Below, in pieces: positions 43,362 through 51,868 of a stretch of DNA of 64,000 bases. The stretch is taken from positions 1 through 64,000 of the forward strand of contig JAZRQE010000061.1 in assembly GCA_045649545.1 (NCBI GenBank). The letters run 5' to 3'. The notes beneath the pieces were generated by a model. It saw only the letters and a program-made list of their open reading frames with translations, did not search any database and was not told the DNA's origin. This DNA comes from UMGS172 sp045649545. GTDB lineage: Bacteria > Bacillota > Clostridia > Oscillospirales > Acutalibacteraceae. Within the stretch, counting starts at the first letter, position 1, and every line of letters begins with the position of its first letter. A program made the position numbers and the translations under genes.

Positions 43362-44771
43362 ATGACCGGAAGTTATAAAGATGTTATTAGGGAGTTGACT
43401 CGAACTCTCGCTACCGAAGAGAATTTTGACGTTATTCGGCGTGACCTCATAATTGGTGAGCGACCTGCGGCGTTGTTTTTTATGGATGCCTTCATTAAGG
43501 ACGAAACGTTTGAGAAAATATTTGAGTTTTTATATAAAATAACCCCGAAAGAAATAAAGTCCATAAAAACAATGGAGGAGTTTTCGCTCATTAAAATGCC
43601 GTATGTTGAGGTAGGCACTGCCAAAACAGTAGACGAGATAGTTACGGCGGTGCTTTCGGGTCAAACAGCGTTAATTGTTGAGGGTGTAGATGACGCGTTA
43701 CTTGTCGATATTCGAACCTACCCAACTCGTTCAATTGACGAGCCTGACAAGGATAGGTCCTTAAGAGGTTCGCGTGACGGATTTGTTGAAACTATGATTT
43801 TCAACTGTGCGTTAATCCGCCGTCGTATTCGTGACCCTAAACTTCGAATGAAGCATTTTCAGGTGGGAAAGTCCTCAAAAGTGGACGTTGCTATCGGTTT
43901 TATCGACGGTCTTGCCGACCCTAAAGTTATAAAGAGGTTGAAACAACGGTTACAGGAAATTGATATAAAAGGAATATCAATGACCTCGCAAGCACTGTCT
44001 GAGTTGCTTGTGCCGACGGCGTTTTTTAATCCGTTTCCCAAAGTGAGGTTTACCGAGCGACCTGACTTTGCATCCGCCTGCATTTTGGAGGGCAAGGTTA
44101 TTCTTATAATGGACAACTCCCCTGCGGTTATGATTTTCCCCAACTCGATTGCGGATTTTTCAAAGGAAACTGACGATTATTATTTCCCGCCGCTTACCGG
44201 CACTTATGTGAGGATAATCCGTGCGGTTGTGTCGGTGTTGACGGTGGTAATGACGCCGATTGTGTTGATTTGGATGAATAATCCGCACCTGCTTCCAAGG
44301 TGGCTTGAGTTTATAAACACTGACGAAGAATACCTGATACCGATTTTCTTTCAGTTTTTGTTGCTTGAACTGTTTATCGACGGTTTGCGGTTGGCGTCGC
44401 TTAATACTCCTAACACACTTTCAAGTTCGCTTGGTATTATTGGCGGTTTGATTTTGGGTGAATTTGCGGTGGAATCGGGTTGGTTTGTGCCTGAAACTAT
44501 AATGTATATGGCGTTTGTGGCGATAGCCTCGTTTGCACAACCGAGCTTTGAAATGGGATATGCAATGAAATTTTCGCGAATTTTTTTGCTTGTGCTTTCG
44601 CAATTTTTTGGTTTTTGGGGGTTTTTTGGCGGACTGGCGGCGGTATTACTGCTTGCCGGCTTTTCGAAAACGTTGAGCGGTCGCAGTTATTTGAGCCCCA
44701 TTATCCCTTTTAAACCTCAAGAGTTTGCTAGAATGTTTATTCGCACGGGAATAAGGTATAAAAATCATTAA
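43362..44771 (+). CDS. spoVAF: SpoVAF/GerA-family spore germination protein
   Basis: 469 residues with AAAGGG before ATG 43362. A soluble N-terminal GerA domain contains 'SLRGSRDGFVETMIFNCALIRRRI', the hallmark of GerA A-subunits and SpoVAF. Four to six membrane helices follow from about residue 285 ('PPLTGTYVRIIRAVVS'), and a C-terminal 'PIIPFKPQE' tail. SpoVAF sits in the inner spore membrane and assists Ca-dipicolinate release and germination. The spoVAE-type gene follows after 10 bp. Confidence 0.9.
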   Translation: MTGSYKDVIRELTRTLATEENFDVIRRDLIIGERPAALFFMDAFIKDETFEKIFEFLYKITPKEIKSIKTMEEFSLIKMPYVEVGTAKTVDEIVTAVLSGQTALIVEGVDDALLVDIRTYPTRSIDEPDKDRSLRGSRDGFVETMIFNCALIRRRIRDPKLRMKHFQVGKSSKVDVAIGFIDGLADPKVIKRLKQRLQEIDIKGISMTSQALSELLVPTAFFNPFPKVRFTERPDFASACILEGKVILIMDNSPAVMIFPNSIADFSKETDDYYFPPLTGTYVRIIRAVVSVLTVVMTPIVLIWMNNPHLLPRWLEFINTDEEYLIPIFFQFLLLELFIDGLRLASLNTPNTLSSSLGIIGGLILGEFAVESGWFVPETIMYMAFVAIASFAQPSFEMGYAMKFSRIFLLVLSQFFGFWGFFGGLAAVLLLAGFSKTLSGRSYLSPIIPFKPQEFARMFIRTGIRYKNH

Positions 44772-44781
44772 AGGAGTTAAT

Positions 44782-45147
44782 ATGGATATATTTTATGATT
44801 GTTTAAAGGCGTTTTTGGTTGGCGGTATAATTTGTGCAATAGGTCAGATTTTAATTGATAAAACCAAGTTGACTCCTGCAAGAATACTGGTGTCTTATGT
44901 TGTTGCAGGGGTTATACTAACGGCAATAGGTCTTTATAAACCGTTGGTTGACTTTGCCGGTGCAGGTGCTACAGTACCGCTTACAGGGTTCGGCTTTACC
45001 CTTGCAACCGGAGTTAAAGAGGCTGTTGCGGAATACGGCCTCGTTGGTGCTTTAACCGGTGGAGTTACCGCTACGGCAGCAGGAATTACCGCCGCTATAC
45101 TGTTCGGTTGGCTTGTGTCTTTGGTTGCTAAACCAAAAATGAAGTAA
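44782..45147 (+). CDS. spoVAE: Stage V sporulation protein AE (SpoVAEb-like)
   Basis: 121 residues, four membrane helices, with AAAGGAG before ATG 44782. 'GGIICAIGQILIDKTKLTPARILVSYVV'-type N-terminus and 'TGFGFTLATGVKEAV' are the SpoVA membrane-subunit signature. SpoVA proteins form the dipicolinic-acid channel of spores. Normal operons have spoVAC and spoVAD beside it; neither is nearby here, and the order (F before E) is reversed from Bacillus. Confidence 0.9.
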   Translation: MDIFYDCLKAFLVGGIICAIGQILIDKTKLTPARILVSYVVAGVILTAIGLYKPLVDFAGAGATVPLTGFGFTLATGVKEAVAEYGLVGALTGGVTATAAGITAAILFGWLVSLVAKPKMK

Positions 45148-45163
45148 CAAATGCAGAACAAAA

Positions 45164-45179
45164 TGTTTCACGTGAAACA
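45164..45179. promoter_or_regulatory. parS: parS site 1
   Basis: TGTTTCACGTGAAACA, a perfect 16-bp match to the universal ParB-binding parS palindrome. Confidence 0.97.
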
Positions 45180-45200
45180 ATAAGCGCTGGTTTGTGACAG

Positions 45201-45216
45201 TGTTTCACGTGAAACA
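45201..45216. promoter_or_regulatory. parS: parS site 2
   Basis: A second perfect TGTTTCACGTGAAACA, 37 bp from the first, upstream of parA-parB. Confidence 0.97.
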
Positions 45217-45240
45217 TTTTTAATTTTAGCCGTTTACCTC

Positions 45241-45269
45241 TTTACAAATGACTTCTAATTCAGTATAAT
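45241..45269 (+). promoter_or_regulatory. Putative parA promoter
   Basis: TTTACA (45241-45246), 17-base spacer, TATAAT (45264-45269), 25 bases after parS site 2. Confidence 0.65.
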
Positions 45270-45312
45270 AAATACCACAATCGTTTAAATGAAATCCCAA
45301 GGAGGTAATGCT

Positions 45313-46083
45313 TTGGGCAAGATAATTGCTATAATAAATCAAAAAGGTGGCGTCGGAAAGACAACTACTGCAGTCAATTTGGCGGCAGGACTTGGTATTT
45401 TAGGCAAAAAGGTATTGCTTATAGATGCCGACCCGCAGGGCAATTCGACCAGCGGTTACGGTATAAACCGCCGCGAAATTACTGTTTCGAGTTATGATTT
45501 GCTAGTAACAGGCGGACGTGCTAAAGAGTCGATAATTAAAACTGAATTTAAAAATGTATCGGTTATCCCTGCTAATATTGACCTTGCGGGTGCGGAGGTT
45601 GAGCTTGTTTCAATTGAAAAAAGAGAAAATCAGCTAAAAACTGCACTTTGTTTGGTAAAAGATGAGTTTGATTACATATTTATTGACTGTCCCCCGTCTT
45701 TAGGTTTGATTACAATTAATGCTTTGACGGCGGCTGATGCGTTTTTTGTGCCGTTGCAGTGTGAATATTACGCATTAGAAGGTCTTTCGCAGTTAATTAC
45801 AACCGTTAAACGTATTAAAATGGGCTTTAACCCCGATTTGTATTTAGAGGGTGTACTGCTCACAATGTTTGACGGCAGATTGAATTTAACCCAACAGGTT
45901 GTGGGTGAAATCAAAAAGTATTTCCCGAAAGAGCTTTACAAAACCACAATTCCCCGCGGTGTACGTCTTTCGGAAGCACCGAGCTACGGCAAACCCATTC
46001 AGTATTACGACAACCGTTGCAAGGGTGCCGATGCGTATAATGATTTGGCAAAGGAATTTGTAAAACGCAATAAGAAAAAGTAA
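45313..46083 (+). CDS. parA: Chromosome partitioning ATPase ParA (Soj)
   Basis: 256 residues from TTG 45313, chosen because AAGGAGG at 45299-45305 fits it and the protein then begins at the conserved 'GKIIAIINQKGG'; ATG 45289 would lie before the ribosome-binding site. Deviant Walker A 'QKGGVGKTTTAVNLA', Walker B 'YIFIDCPPSLG'. ParA binds DNA nonspecifically and moves ParB-parS complexes; it also regulates DnaA in Bacillus. Operon with parB. Confidence 0.97.
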   Translation: MGKIIAIINQKGGVGKTTTAVNLAAGLGILGKKVLLIDADPQGNSTSGYGINRREITVSSYDLLVTGGRAKESIIKTEFKNVSVIPANIDLAGAEVELVSIEKRENQLKTALCLVKDEFDYIFIDCPPSLGLITINALTAADAFFVPLQCEYYALEGLSQLITTVKRIKMGFNPDLYLEGVLLTMFDGRLNLTQQVVGEIKKYFPKELYKTTIPRGVRLSEAPSYGKPIQYYDNRCKGADAYNDLAKEFVKRNKKK

Positions 46084-46123
46084 TTAAAACAAAACACTAT
46101 GTATAATGTAAGGAGTGGAGAGT

Positions 46124-46969
46124 ATGGCGGTTAAAAAAGGCGGATTGGGTCGCGGAATGGACTCGCTTTTCACCGAAAATACGGTTGAAACCAAGCAGGC
46201 GGTTGAATTAAGACTTTCGCAGATTGTCCCAAACCGTGACCAGCCGAGAAAGGTGTTTGACGATACGGCATTACGCGAATTGTCCGAAAGTATCAAAATG
46301 CACGGACTTATTCAGCCGTTGTTAGTCCGACCAATGAGTGACGGAAGTTATCAGATTGTAGCCGGTGAACGCCGTTGGAGAGCAAGCCGTTTGGCAGGAC
46401 TTGAAAAGGTGCCGGTTGTAATAAAAGAAATGTCAGACAGTGAGGTTTGCGAGTTAGCACTCATAGAAAACCTGCAACGCGAGGACTTGAATCCCATTGA
46501 AGAAGCCGAAGGCTATAAAACATTGATGGATTCCTATTCTTTGACGCAGGAACAGGTTGCCGAGCGTGTGGGTAAATCCCGTTCAGCAGTTGCAAACGCT
46601 TTGCGTTTGATTGGTTTGAGTGTCGCAGAAAAAGAGGCTTTGCAGAACGGTGAAATCACCGCAGGCCACGCAAGAGCGTTGCTTTCAATCCCTGATAAAG
46701 AGTTACGCCGTCAGGCTTTCGAGTTGGCAAAGACGGGTGCTTCGGTTCGCGAGATTGAGCGTATTTCAAAGCAACAAGCGGTCGGCATTACAATGAAAAA
46801 ACCGAGGATTAAAAATAAGACTTACGTTGAAACCGAGGCGGCGTTAGCCGAGCAAATCGGTCGCAAGGTTAAAATTTCAGGCAACGGAAAGTCAGGCACA
46901 TTGCAGATTGAGTTTTTCAGTGATGATGACCTGTTTGACCTTGCCAAAAAAATAGCAGGAGAAAAATAA
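46124..46969 (+). CDS. parB: Chromosome partitioning protein ParB (Spo0J)
   Basis: 281 residues from ATG 46124 with AGGAG at 46111-46115. The CTPase/N-terminal motif 'GLIQPLLVRPM' and 'YQIVAGERRWRASRLAG' are followed by 'ALIENLQREDLNPIEEAEGY', then the helix-turn-helix 'TQEQVAERVGKSRSAVANAL' and a C-terminal dimer domain. It loads at the two parS sites just upstream and spreads to recruit condensin. Confidence 0.97.
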   Translation: MAVKKGGLGRGMDSLFTENTVETKQAVELRLSQIVPNRDQPRKVFDDTALRELSESIKMHGLIQPLLVRPMSDGSYQIVAGERRWRASRLAGLEKVPVVIKEMSDSEVCELALIENLQREDLNPIEEAEGYKTLMDSYSLTQEQVAERVGKSRSAVANALRLIGLSVAEKEALQNGEITAGHARALLSIPDKELRRQAFELAKTGASVREIERISKQQAVGITMKKPRIKNKTYVETEAALAEQIGRKVKISGNGKSGTLQIEFFSDDDLFDLAKKIAGEK

Positions 46970-46971
46970 AC

Positions 46972-47016
46972 ACAATATATAGCGTGTGTTTATGGTATAA
47001 CAACAATATATAGCGT
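46972..47016 (+). repeat. 14-bp direct repeat before serS
   Basis: ACAATATATAGCGT occurs at 46972-46985 and 47003-47016, 31 bp apart (three helical turns), between parB and serS. Possible operator; no T-box leader fits in the 68-bp gap. Confidence 0.7.
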
Positions 47017-47037
47017 ATTTAGAATGGAGATATAAAA

Positions 47038-48321
47038 ATGTTAGACATTAAATTTTTAAGAGAAAACCCCGATATTGTTCGTGAGAACATTAAAAAGAAA
47101 TTTCAGGACGCAAAGTTACCGCTTGTTGACGAGGCTATTACATTAGACGAGCAAAAAAGAACCGCACAACGTGAGGCTGACGGTCTTCGTGCCGAGCGTA
47201 ATGCTATTTCCAAGCAAATTGGCGGTTTTATGGCAAAGGGTCAAAAGGACGAGGCAGAGGCTGCCAAGAAAAAGGTTGGCGAGTTTGCCGCACGTTTGGC
47301 TGAATTAGAGGTGTTGGAAACCGAGCTTGACGAAAAGTTAACCAAAGTTATGATGACCATTCCGAACATCATTGACCCGTCCGTTCCTGTAGGTAAAGAC
47401 GACAGCGAAAACGTTGAAGTACAGCGTTACGGTGAGCCGGTTGTTCCCGAGTTCCCTATTCCCTATCACACCGAAATTATGGAAAAGTTTGAGGGTATCG
47501 ACCTGGACAGTGCAAGAAAGGTTGCCGGTAACGGATTCTATTATCTTATGGGTGACATTGCACGTCTTCATTCTGCAGTTATTTCCTATGCACGCGATTT
47601 TATGATTAACCGCGGATTTACTTACTGTGTACCGCCGTTTATGATTCGTTCCAACGTTGTTACCGGTGTTATGAGCTTTGCAGAAATGGACGCTATGATG
47701 TATAAAATCGAGGGCGAGGACCTTTATCTTATCGGTACTTCAGAGCATTCTATGATTGGTAAGTTCATTGATACAATTAACCCTGAAGAGAAACTCCCCT
47801 ACACTCTTACAAGCTATTCTCCCTGCTTTAGAAAAGAAAAAGGTGCTCATGGTATTGAGGAACGCGGTGTTTACCGTATCCACCAGTTTGAAAAGCAGGA
47901 AATGATTGTCGTATGTAAGCCGGAAGAGTCGCCCATGTGGTTTGAAAAGCTTTGGCAGAACACCGTTGACCTTTTCCGTTCGATGGATATCCCTGTAAGA
48001 ACACTCGAATGCTGTTCGGGTGACTTGGCAGATTTAAAGGTTAAGTCTATTGACGTTGAGGCTTGGTCGCCGAGACAGAAAAAGTATTTCGAGGTCGGCT
48101 CTTGCTCGAATTTGGGTGACGCTCAGGCTCGCCGTTTGAAAATCCGTGTTAAGGGTAAGGACGGCAACTATTTGGCACATACTCTTAATAACACCGTTGT
48201 TGCTCCGCCGAGAATGTTGATTGCTTTCCTTGAAAACAATCTGCAGGAGGACGGTTCAATCCGTATCCCCGAGGCACTTCGTCCTTATATGGGCGGTATG
48301 GAAAAAATCGTTAAAAAATAA
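47038..48321 (+). CDS. serS: Seryl-tRNA synthetase
   Basis: 427 residues, full length. The N-terminal coiled-coil arm (about 30-100) binds the long variable arm of tRNA-Ser. The class II core shows 'LIGTSEHSM', motif 2 'SPCFRKEKGAHG' with 'GVYRIHQFEKQE', and motif 3 near 'TLNNTVVAPPRMLIAFLENN'. GGAGAT precedes ATG 47038. Its stop shares a base with the thioesterase start (TAATG). Confidence 0.98.
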   Translation: MLDIKFLRENPDIVRENIKKKFQDAKLPLVDEAITLDEQKRTAQREADGLRAERNAISKQIGGFMAKGQKDEAEAAKKKVGEFAARLAELEVLETELDEKLTKVMMTIPNIIDPSVPVGKDDSENVEVQRYGEPVVPEFPIPYHTEIMEKFEGIDLDSARKVAGNGFYYLMGDIARLHSAVISYARDFMINRGFTYCVPPFMIRSNVVTGVMSFAEMDAMMYKIEGEDLYLIGTSEHSMIGKFIDTINPEEKLPYTLTSYSPCFRKEKGAHGIEERGVYRIHQFEKQEMIVVCKPEESPMWFEKLWQNTVDLFRSMDIPVRTLECCSGDLADLKVKSIDVEAWSPRQKKYFEVGSCSNLGDAQARRLKIRVKGKDGNYLAHTLNNTVVAPPRMLIAFLENNLQEDGSIRIPEALRPYMGGMEKIVKK

Positions 48322-49064
48322 TGGGCGTAATATTAGATAAAACAGCTTACCAGTGGCACTTCCCTATTTCCACTGCCGAAGTTGATATGTTCAATCGACT
48401 GAAAATTTCGGCTTTGATGAAACGTCAGCAGGAAATAGGCGAATTGCACTTGGCCCAGTTCGGCACAAGCTCCGATAAAATGCGTGATGAACAGGGTTTT
48501 GCTTTTATATTTACCAAAATGAATATAAAGGTGACTCGCCTGCCGAAATCCAAGGAAACCGTAACATTGACTACTTGGTGTAGCGGTTTAAAAGGTGTCC
48601 GTTTTACGAGAAATTACGTTTTGCGTGATGAATTAGGCGTTGTTTTGACCGAAGCAAAAGCCGAGGTTACGACTATTGACCTGAACACCCGCAAAATCGT
48701 AAGACCGCGTGAAATCAACGGGTTTCAAGATTTCCTTTATAACGAAGACTTGGAAAATTCTTGTCCGTATCCTGAAAAACTGACGTTTTCCGGTGAGGTT
48801 GCCAAGACATACAGCCGTGAAGTACGGTTTTCGGATATTGATTTTAACGGACATGTAAATAATACCGTTTATGCCGACATAAGTTTTGACGCATTGCCGA
48901 TAAAGGTTATTGAAAATTCAATTTCGGGTTTTGAAATAAACTTTATTAATGAGGCAATTTTGGGCGAAACAGTTGAAGTTTCTGTTTCGTCAGATGATGA
49001 CGGTTGGTTGGTTTCAGGAAAAACCGATGCTCACGATTGCTTTGCAGTAAAATTAACATTTTAA
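48321..49064 (+). CDS. Acyl-ACP thioesterase (FatA-like, double hotdog)
   Basis: 247 residues. Two hotdog domains. The first has 'MFNRLKISALMKRQQEIGE'. The second has 'REVRFSDIDFNGHVNNTVYADIS', the plant-type acyl-ACP thioesterase signature with catalytic Asn/His region. It releases fatty acids from acyl carrier protein and is common in anaerobic Firmicutes. Translationally coupled to serS, a pairing with no obvious functional logic. Confidence 0.9.
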   Translation: MGVILDKTAYQWHFPISTAEVDMFNRLKISALMKRQQEIGELHLAQFGTSSDKMRDEQGFAFIFTKMNIKVTRLPKSKETVTLTTWCSGLKGVRFTRNYVLRDELGVVLTEAKAEVTTIDLNTRKIVRPREINGFQDFLYNEDLENSCPYPEKLTFSGEVAKTYSREVRFSDIDFNGHVNNTVYADISFDALPIKVIENSISGFEINFINEAILGETVEVSVSSDDDGWLVSGKTDAHDCFAVKLTF

Positions 49065-49071
49065 ATTTTCA

Positions 49072-49100
49072 ACCCGCACCAAAAGGTGCGGGTGATTTTT
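49072..49100 (+). terminator. Intrinsic terminator of serS-thioesterase
   Basis: ACCCGCACC-AAAA-GGTGCGGGT then GATTTTTG. Confidence 0.88.
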
Positions 49101-49119
49101 GTAAATGATGTAATGATTT

Positions 49120-49341
49120 TGTAGGGACAGGCGTCCTCGACTGTCCGTTTAAATGCAATATCCTTATTTTATATTGTAGGGCGGGGGTTTACTCCCGCCG
49201 TTTTGTTTTTTGTGTTTGACGGCGGCACCAAGGCACCGCCCTACATTGTGTAATTTAATTATTTTGTAGGGGACGGCACCTTCGACGTCCCGTTAATAAT
49301 TGCAAAAATCTTACGGGCTGCCGAGGGCGTCAGCCCCTACA
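49120..49341. repeat. Run of five TGTAGGG-bounded palindromes
   Basis: No gene. Five short palindromes with different arms share a TGTAGGG or CCCTACA end: 49120-49147 (GGACAG...CTGTCC), 49175-49200 (GGCGGG...CCCGCC), 49219-49246 (GGCGGCACC...CCGCCCTACA), 49265-49292 (GGGACG...CGTCCC) and 49314-49341 (GGGCTG...CAGCCC). Units 3 and 5 are in inverted orientation. The first also occurs at 25920 and 52509. Confidence 0.75.
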
Positions 49342-49380
49342 TTATTTTGTTAAAATTTTAACAAAATTTGCAAAAAGGAC

Positions 49381-49434
49381 TTGATTTTTGTAAACTTTGG
49401 GTGTATAATACCATAAAGTGTACCAAATGGTACA
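49381..49434 (+). promoter_or_regulatory. Promoter and overlapping palindromic operator of the Crp-like operon
   Basis: TTGATT (49381-49386), 17-base spacer, TATAAT (49404-49409). A perfect palindrome TGTACC-AAAT-GGTACA (49419-49434) sits across the predicted transcription start, where a bound protein would repress. The Crp-like regulator encoded next is the obvious candidate. Confidence 0.75.
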
Positions 49435-49450
49435 GTTTAGAGGTGAAAAT

Positions 49451-50050
49451 ATGAACTGTTTTTTGTTCCAAGGATTGACTGTAGACCAAGTGCAAAAGGT
49501 TTTGTCGCTTAGCGGTGAGCCGGTTACAGTGCCGAAATCAGACGACCTTTATAAGGTTGGTCAGGTCGGTGTATTGCTTTCGGGTAATGCATTGGTTTGC
49601 CGTGCGGGAGATGCGGGTTGCGAGGTGACCGTCAGAAGTATATCTTCGGGTGACGTTTTCGGCGTTGCGAGTGTTTTCGGGTCTTGGAAAGAGGGCAAAA
49701 GTAAAATTTTAGCCAAAACCGATTGTGAGGTTGCCTATTTTTCGGAAGATACCTTGAAAAATATTTTTGCGGTCTTCCCTACTGTTGCCTACAACTACAT
49801 CACGTTTTTGAGTGACCGAATTCGCTTTTTAAACGCACGTATTGACGCCTTTTCGGCAGGCAGTGCGGTGCAAAAACTGTATGAATACCTGCTTTCACAG
49901 TCGGTCGACGGCGAGGTTAAACTGAATTTTGGTTTGGCAGAGTTGTCGCGTAGGCTTAAAATGGGACGTTCAAGTCTTTACCGCAGTATTGAAACGCTGG
50001 AGCAAAGCGGTTTAGTTACACGAAACAAAAATATTTTCATCATTAAATAA
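49451..50050 (+). CDS. Crp/Fnr family transcriptional regulator
   Basis: 199 residues from ATG 49451 with GAGGTGA at 49439-49445; in-frame codons from 49418 lie inside the operator. A cyclic-nucleotide-type beta-barrel (about 1-115, 'ISSGDVFGVASVFG') is joined by a long helix to a winged helix-turn-helix ('GLAELSRRLKMGRSSLYRSIETL'). No N-terminal Cys cluster for an Fe-S centre like FNR. It probably controls the ABC importer genes that follow and itself. Confidence 0.9.
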   Translation: MNCFLFQGLTVDQVQKVLSLSGEPVTVPKSDDLYKVGQVGVLLSGNALVCRAGDAGCEVTVRSISSGDVFGVASVFGSWKEGKSKILAKTDCEVAYFSEDTLKNIFAVFPTVAYNYITFLSDRIRFLNARIDAFSAGSAVQKLYEYLLSQSVDGEVKLNFGLAELSRRLKMGRSSLYRSIETLEQSGLVTRNKNIFIIK

Positions 50051-50073
50051 TATTTTTTTGGAGGAATTTGAAA

Positions 50074-51087
50074 ATGAAAAAATTATTATCAGTTTTAAGT
50101 TTAATGCTTGTCATTGTTATGGCTTTAGGTCTTACCGCTTGCGGCGGTGAAAAGGGAACGGCTTCTACCCCGTCTAACGAATCAAAGGTTGAGTATACAC
50201 CGGTTGATATGACGGTTGCCTGTATGACCGGTCCTACCGGCGTTGGTATGGCAAAGTTAATGGCTGACTCTGCCGCTAAAACCACCGCAAACAACTATAC
50301 CTTTACTGTTGCCGCAGCTGCAACCGAGATTAATGCGAAGTTTTTGAAGGGCGAAATCAATATTGCCTCGGTTCCGACCAACGTTGCCGCAACTTTATAT
50401 AACAAGACTCAAGGCAAGGTCAGAATGCTTGCCGTTAACACCTACGGCGTACTTTCTATCCTTGAAAAAGGAGACACAATTAAGTCGATTGCCGATTTAA
50501 ATGGCAAGACGATTTATTCTACCGGTAAGGGTCAAAACCCCGAGTTTATTTTAAAGCACATTTTAACCAAAAATAATATCGACCCTGAAAATGATGTTAC
50601 AATTAACTTCGTTTCAAGTGAAGATTTGGTACAAAAGTTAATTAGCGGTGAGGCTGAAGTGGCTTTGGCACCTGAACCTGCTGCAACTACCGTTATGGTT
50701 AAAAATGCCGCTTTAAGACGTGCTTTAAGCATTAACGATGAGTGGTCAAAGGTTTCGGATACTCAATTAATGATGGGTTGCGTTATCGCACTTGACTCTT
50801 ATGTTACCGCTAACCCTGAAGCAGTTGCAAAGTTCTTGGAGGAATATGAAAAGTCGATTCAGTTTGCAATTGAGAATGTTGACGTGGCAGCAAAGCACTG
50901 TGCAACCTATAAAATTACTGCTTCCGAAGCAATTGCAAAAAAGGCAATCCCGACCTGCAACCTTTGCTATGTAACGGGTTCGGATATGAAAACTAATGTT
51001 AACGGATATTTGAACGTTTTATTCACTGCAAACGCAGAATCTATCGGAGGTGCAATGCCGAAAGATGATTTCTATTACGCAAAATAA
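50074..51087 (+). CDS. ABC importer substrate-binding lipoprotein (NitT/TauT/SsuA type)
   Basis: 338 residues from ATG 50074 with GGAGG at 50059-50063. Lipobox 'GLTAC' near residue 20. Two-lobed periplasmic-binding fold with 'MTGPTGVGMAKLM' at the start of the ligand domain, 'SIADLNGKTIYSTGKG' and 'AEVALAPEPAAT', typical of the NMT1/SsuA group (nitrate, sulfonates, taurine, thiamine precursors). Ligand unknown. Overlaps the permease gene. Confidence 0.92.
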   Translation: MKKLLSVLSLMLVIVMALGLTACGGEKGTASTPSNESKVEYTPVDMTVACMTGPTGVGMAKLMADSAAKTTANNYTFTVAAAATEINAKFLKGEINIASVPTNVAATLYNKTQGKVRMLAVNTYGVLSILEKGDTIKSIADLNGKTIYSTGKGQNPEFILKHILTKNNIDPENDVTINFVSSEDLVQKLISGEAEVALAPEPAATTVMVKNAALRRALSINDEWSKVSDTQLMMGCVIALDSYVTANPEAVAKFLEEYEKSIQFAIENVDVAAKHCATYKITASEAIAKKAIPTCNLCYVTGSDMKTNVNGYLNVLFTANAESIGGAMPKDDFYYAK

Positions 51088-51868
51088 TTTAAAAACAATT
51101 ATAAAAAAAGCCTTGAGGGTGGTTTTAGTGACCGCCCTTTGGGTGTTTCTGTGGGACGTCGCGGCAGTGCTGTTAGCAAAGGACAACGAATTGATGTTTT
51201 TACTGCTGCCCCGCCCTCATACTGTACTTGAAAAGTGGCTTGAAATAGCCTTTACGGGTGAATTTTTAACATCGGTTTTATTGTCGTTATCAAGAATAAT
51301 GAGCGGTTTTATAATCGGTTTGGTAGTTGGTTTTTCGGCAGGTGTGTTAACATACTCGGTAAAACTTGCCGATTGGGTTCTTTCACCGTTATTAAAAATG
51401 ATACGTGCCGTGCCGGTTGTGGCAATTACCATACTGTTTTTCTCGCTTTTTAAAAGTGACACATTACCCGTTGTAATTGTGGCTTTGATGGTAATTCCGC
51501 TGATTTGGGCAACCGTACATGACGGGTTAAGCCGTGAAAACAAAGAACTTTCTGAAATGGCGAAATTATATCGACTATCACCCAAAAAACAGTTTTTCAA
51601 CATAAAACTTCCGTCTTTAACGCCGTCGTTACTAACTGCGTCGGTTAATGCGTTGGGTTTGGCTTGGAAATCCGGTATTGCCGCCGAGGTTATCAGTGAG
51701 CCTAATGTTGCACTCGGTACAATCTTGATGGAAGGTAAGGGAATGATAGATTTCAGCACGGTTTACGCTATCACCTTGACGGTTGTTATATTGAGCCTTG
51801 TGATTGAAATTTTACTCAAAGGGATTTGTAGTAAAATCGTCGGGAAGGGGAGTGACATAAATGATTGA
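51065..51868 (+). CDS. ABC importer permease (SsuC/TauC type)
   Basis: 267 residues from ATG 51065, which overlaps the lipoprotein gene by 23 bp; GTG 51050 is an alternative. Six membrane helices and the EAA-type cytoplasmic loop 'ELSEMAKLYRLSPKKQFFNIKLP', where the ATPase docks. Sequence near residue 195 'GLAWKSGIAAEVIS' is usual for NitT/TauT permeases. Works with the neighbouring lipoprotein and ATPase. Confidence 0.92.
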   Translation: MISITQNNLKTIIKKALRVVLVTALWVFLWDVAAVLLAKDNELMFLLLPRPHTVLEKWLEIAFTGEFLTSVLLSLSRIMSGFIIGLVVGFSAGVLTYSVKLADWVLSPLLKMIRAVPVVAITILFFSLFKSDTLPVVIVALMVIPLIWATVHDGLSRENKELSEMAKLYRLSPKKQFFNIKLPSLTPSLLTASVNALGLAWKSGIAAEVISEPNVALGTILMEGKGMIDFSTVYAITLTVVILSLVIEILLKGICSKIVGKGSDIND

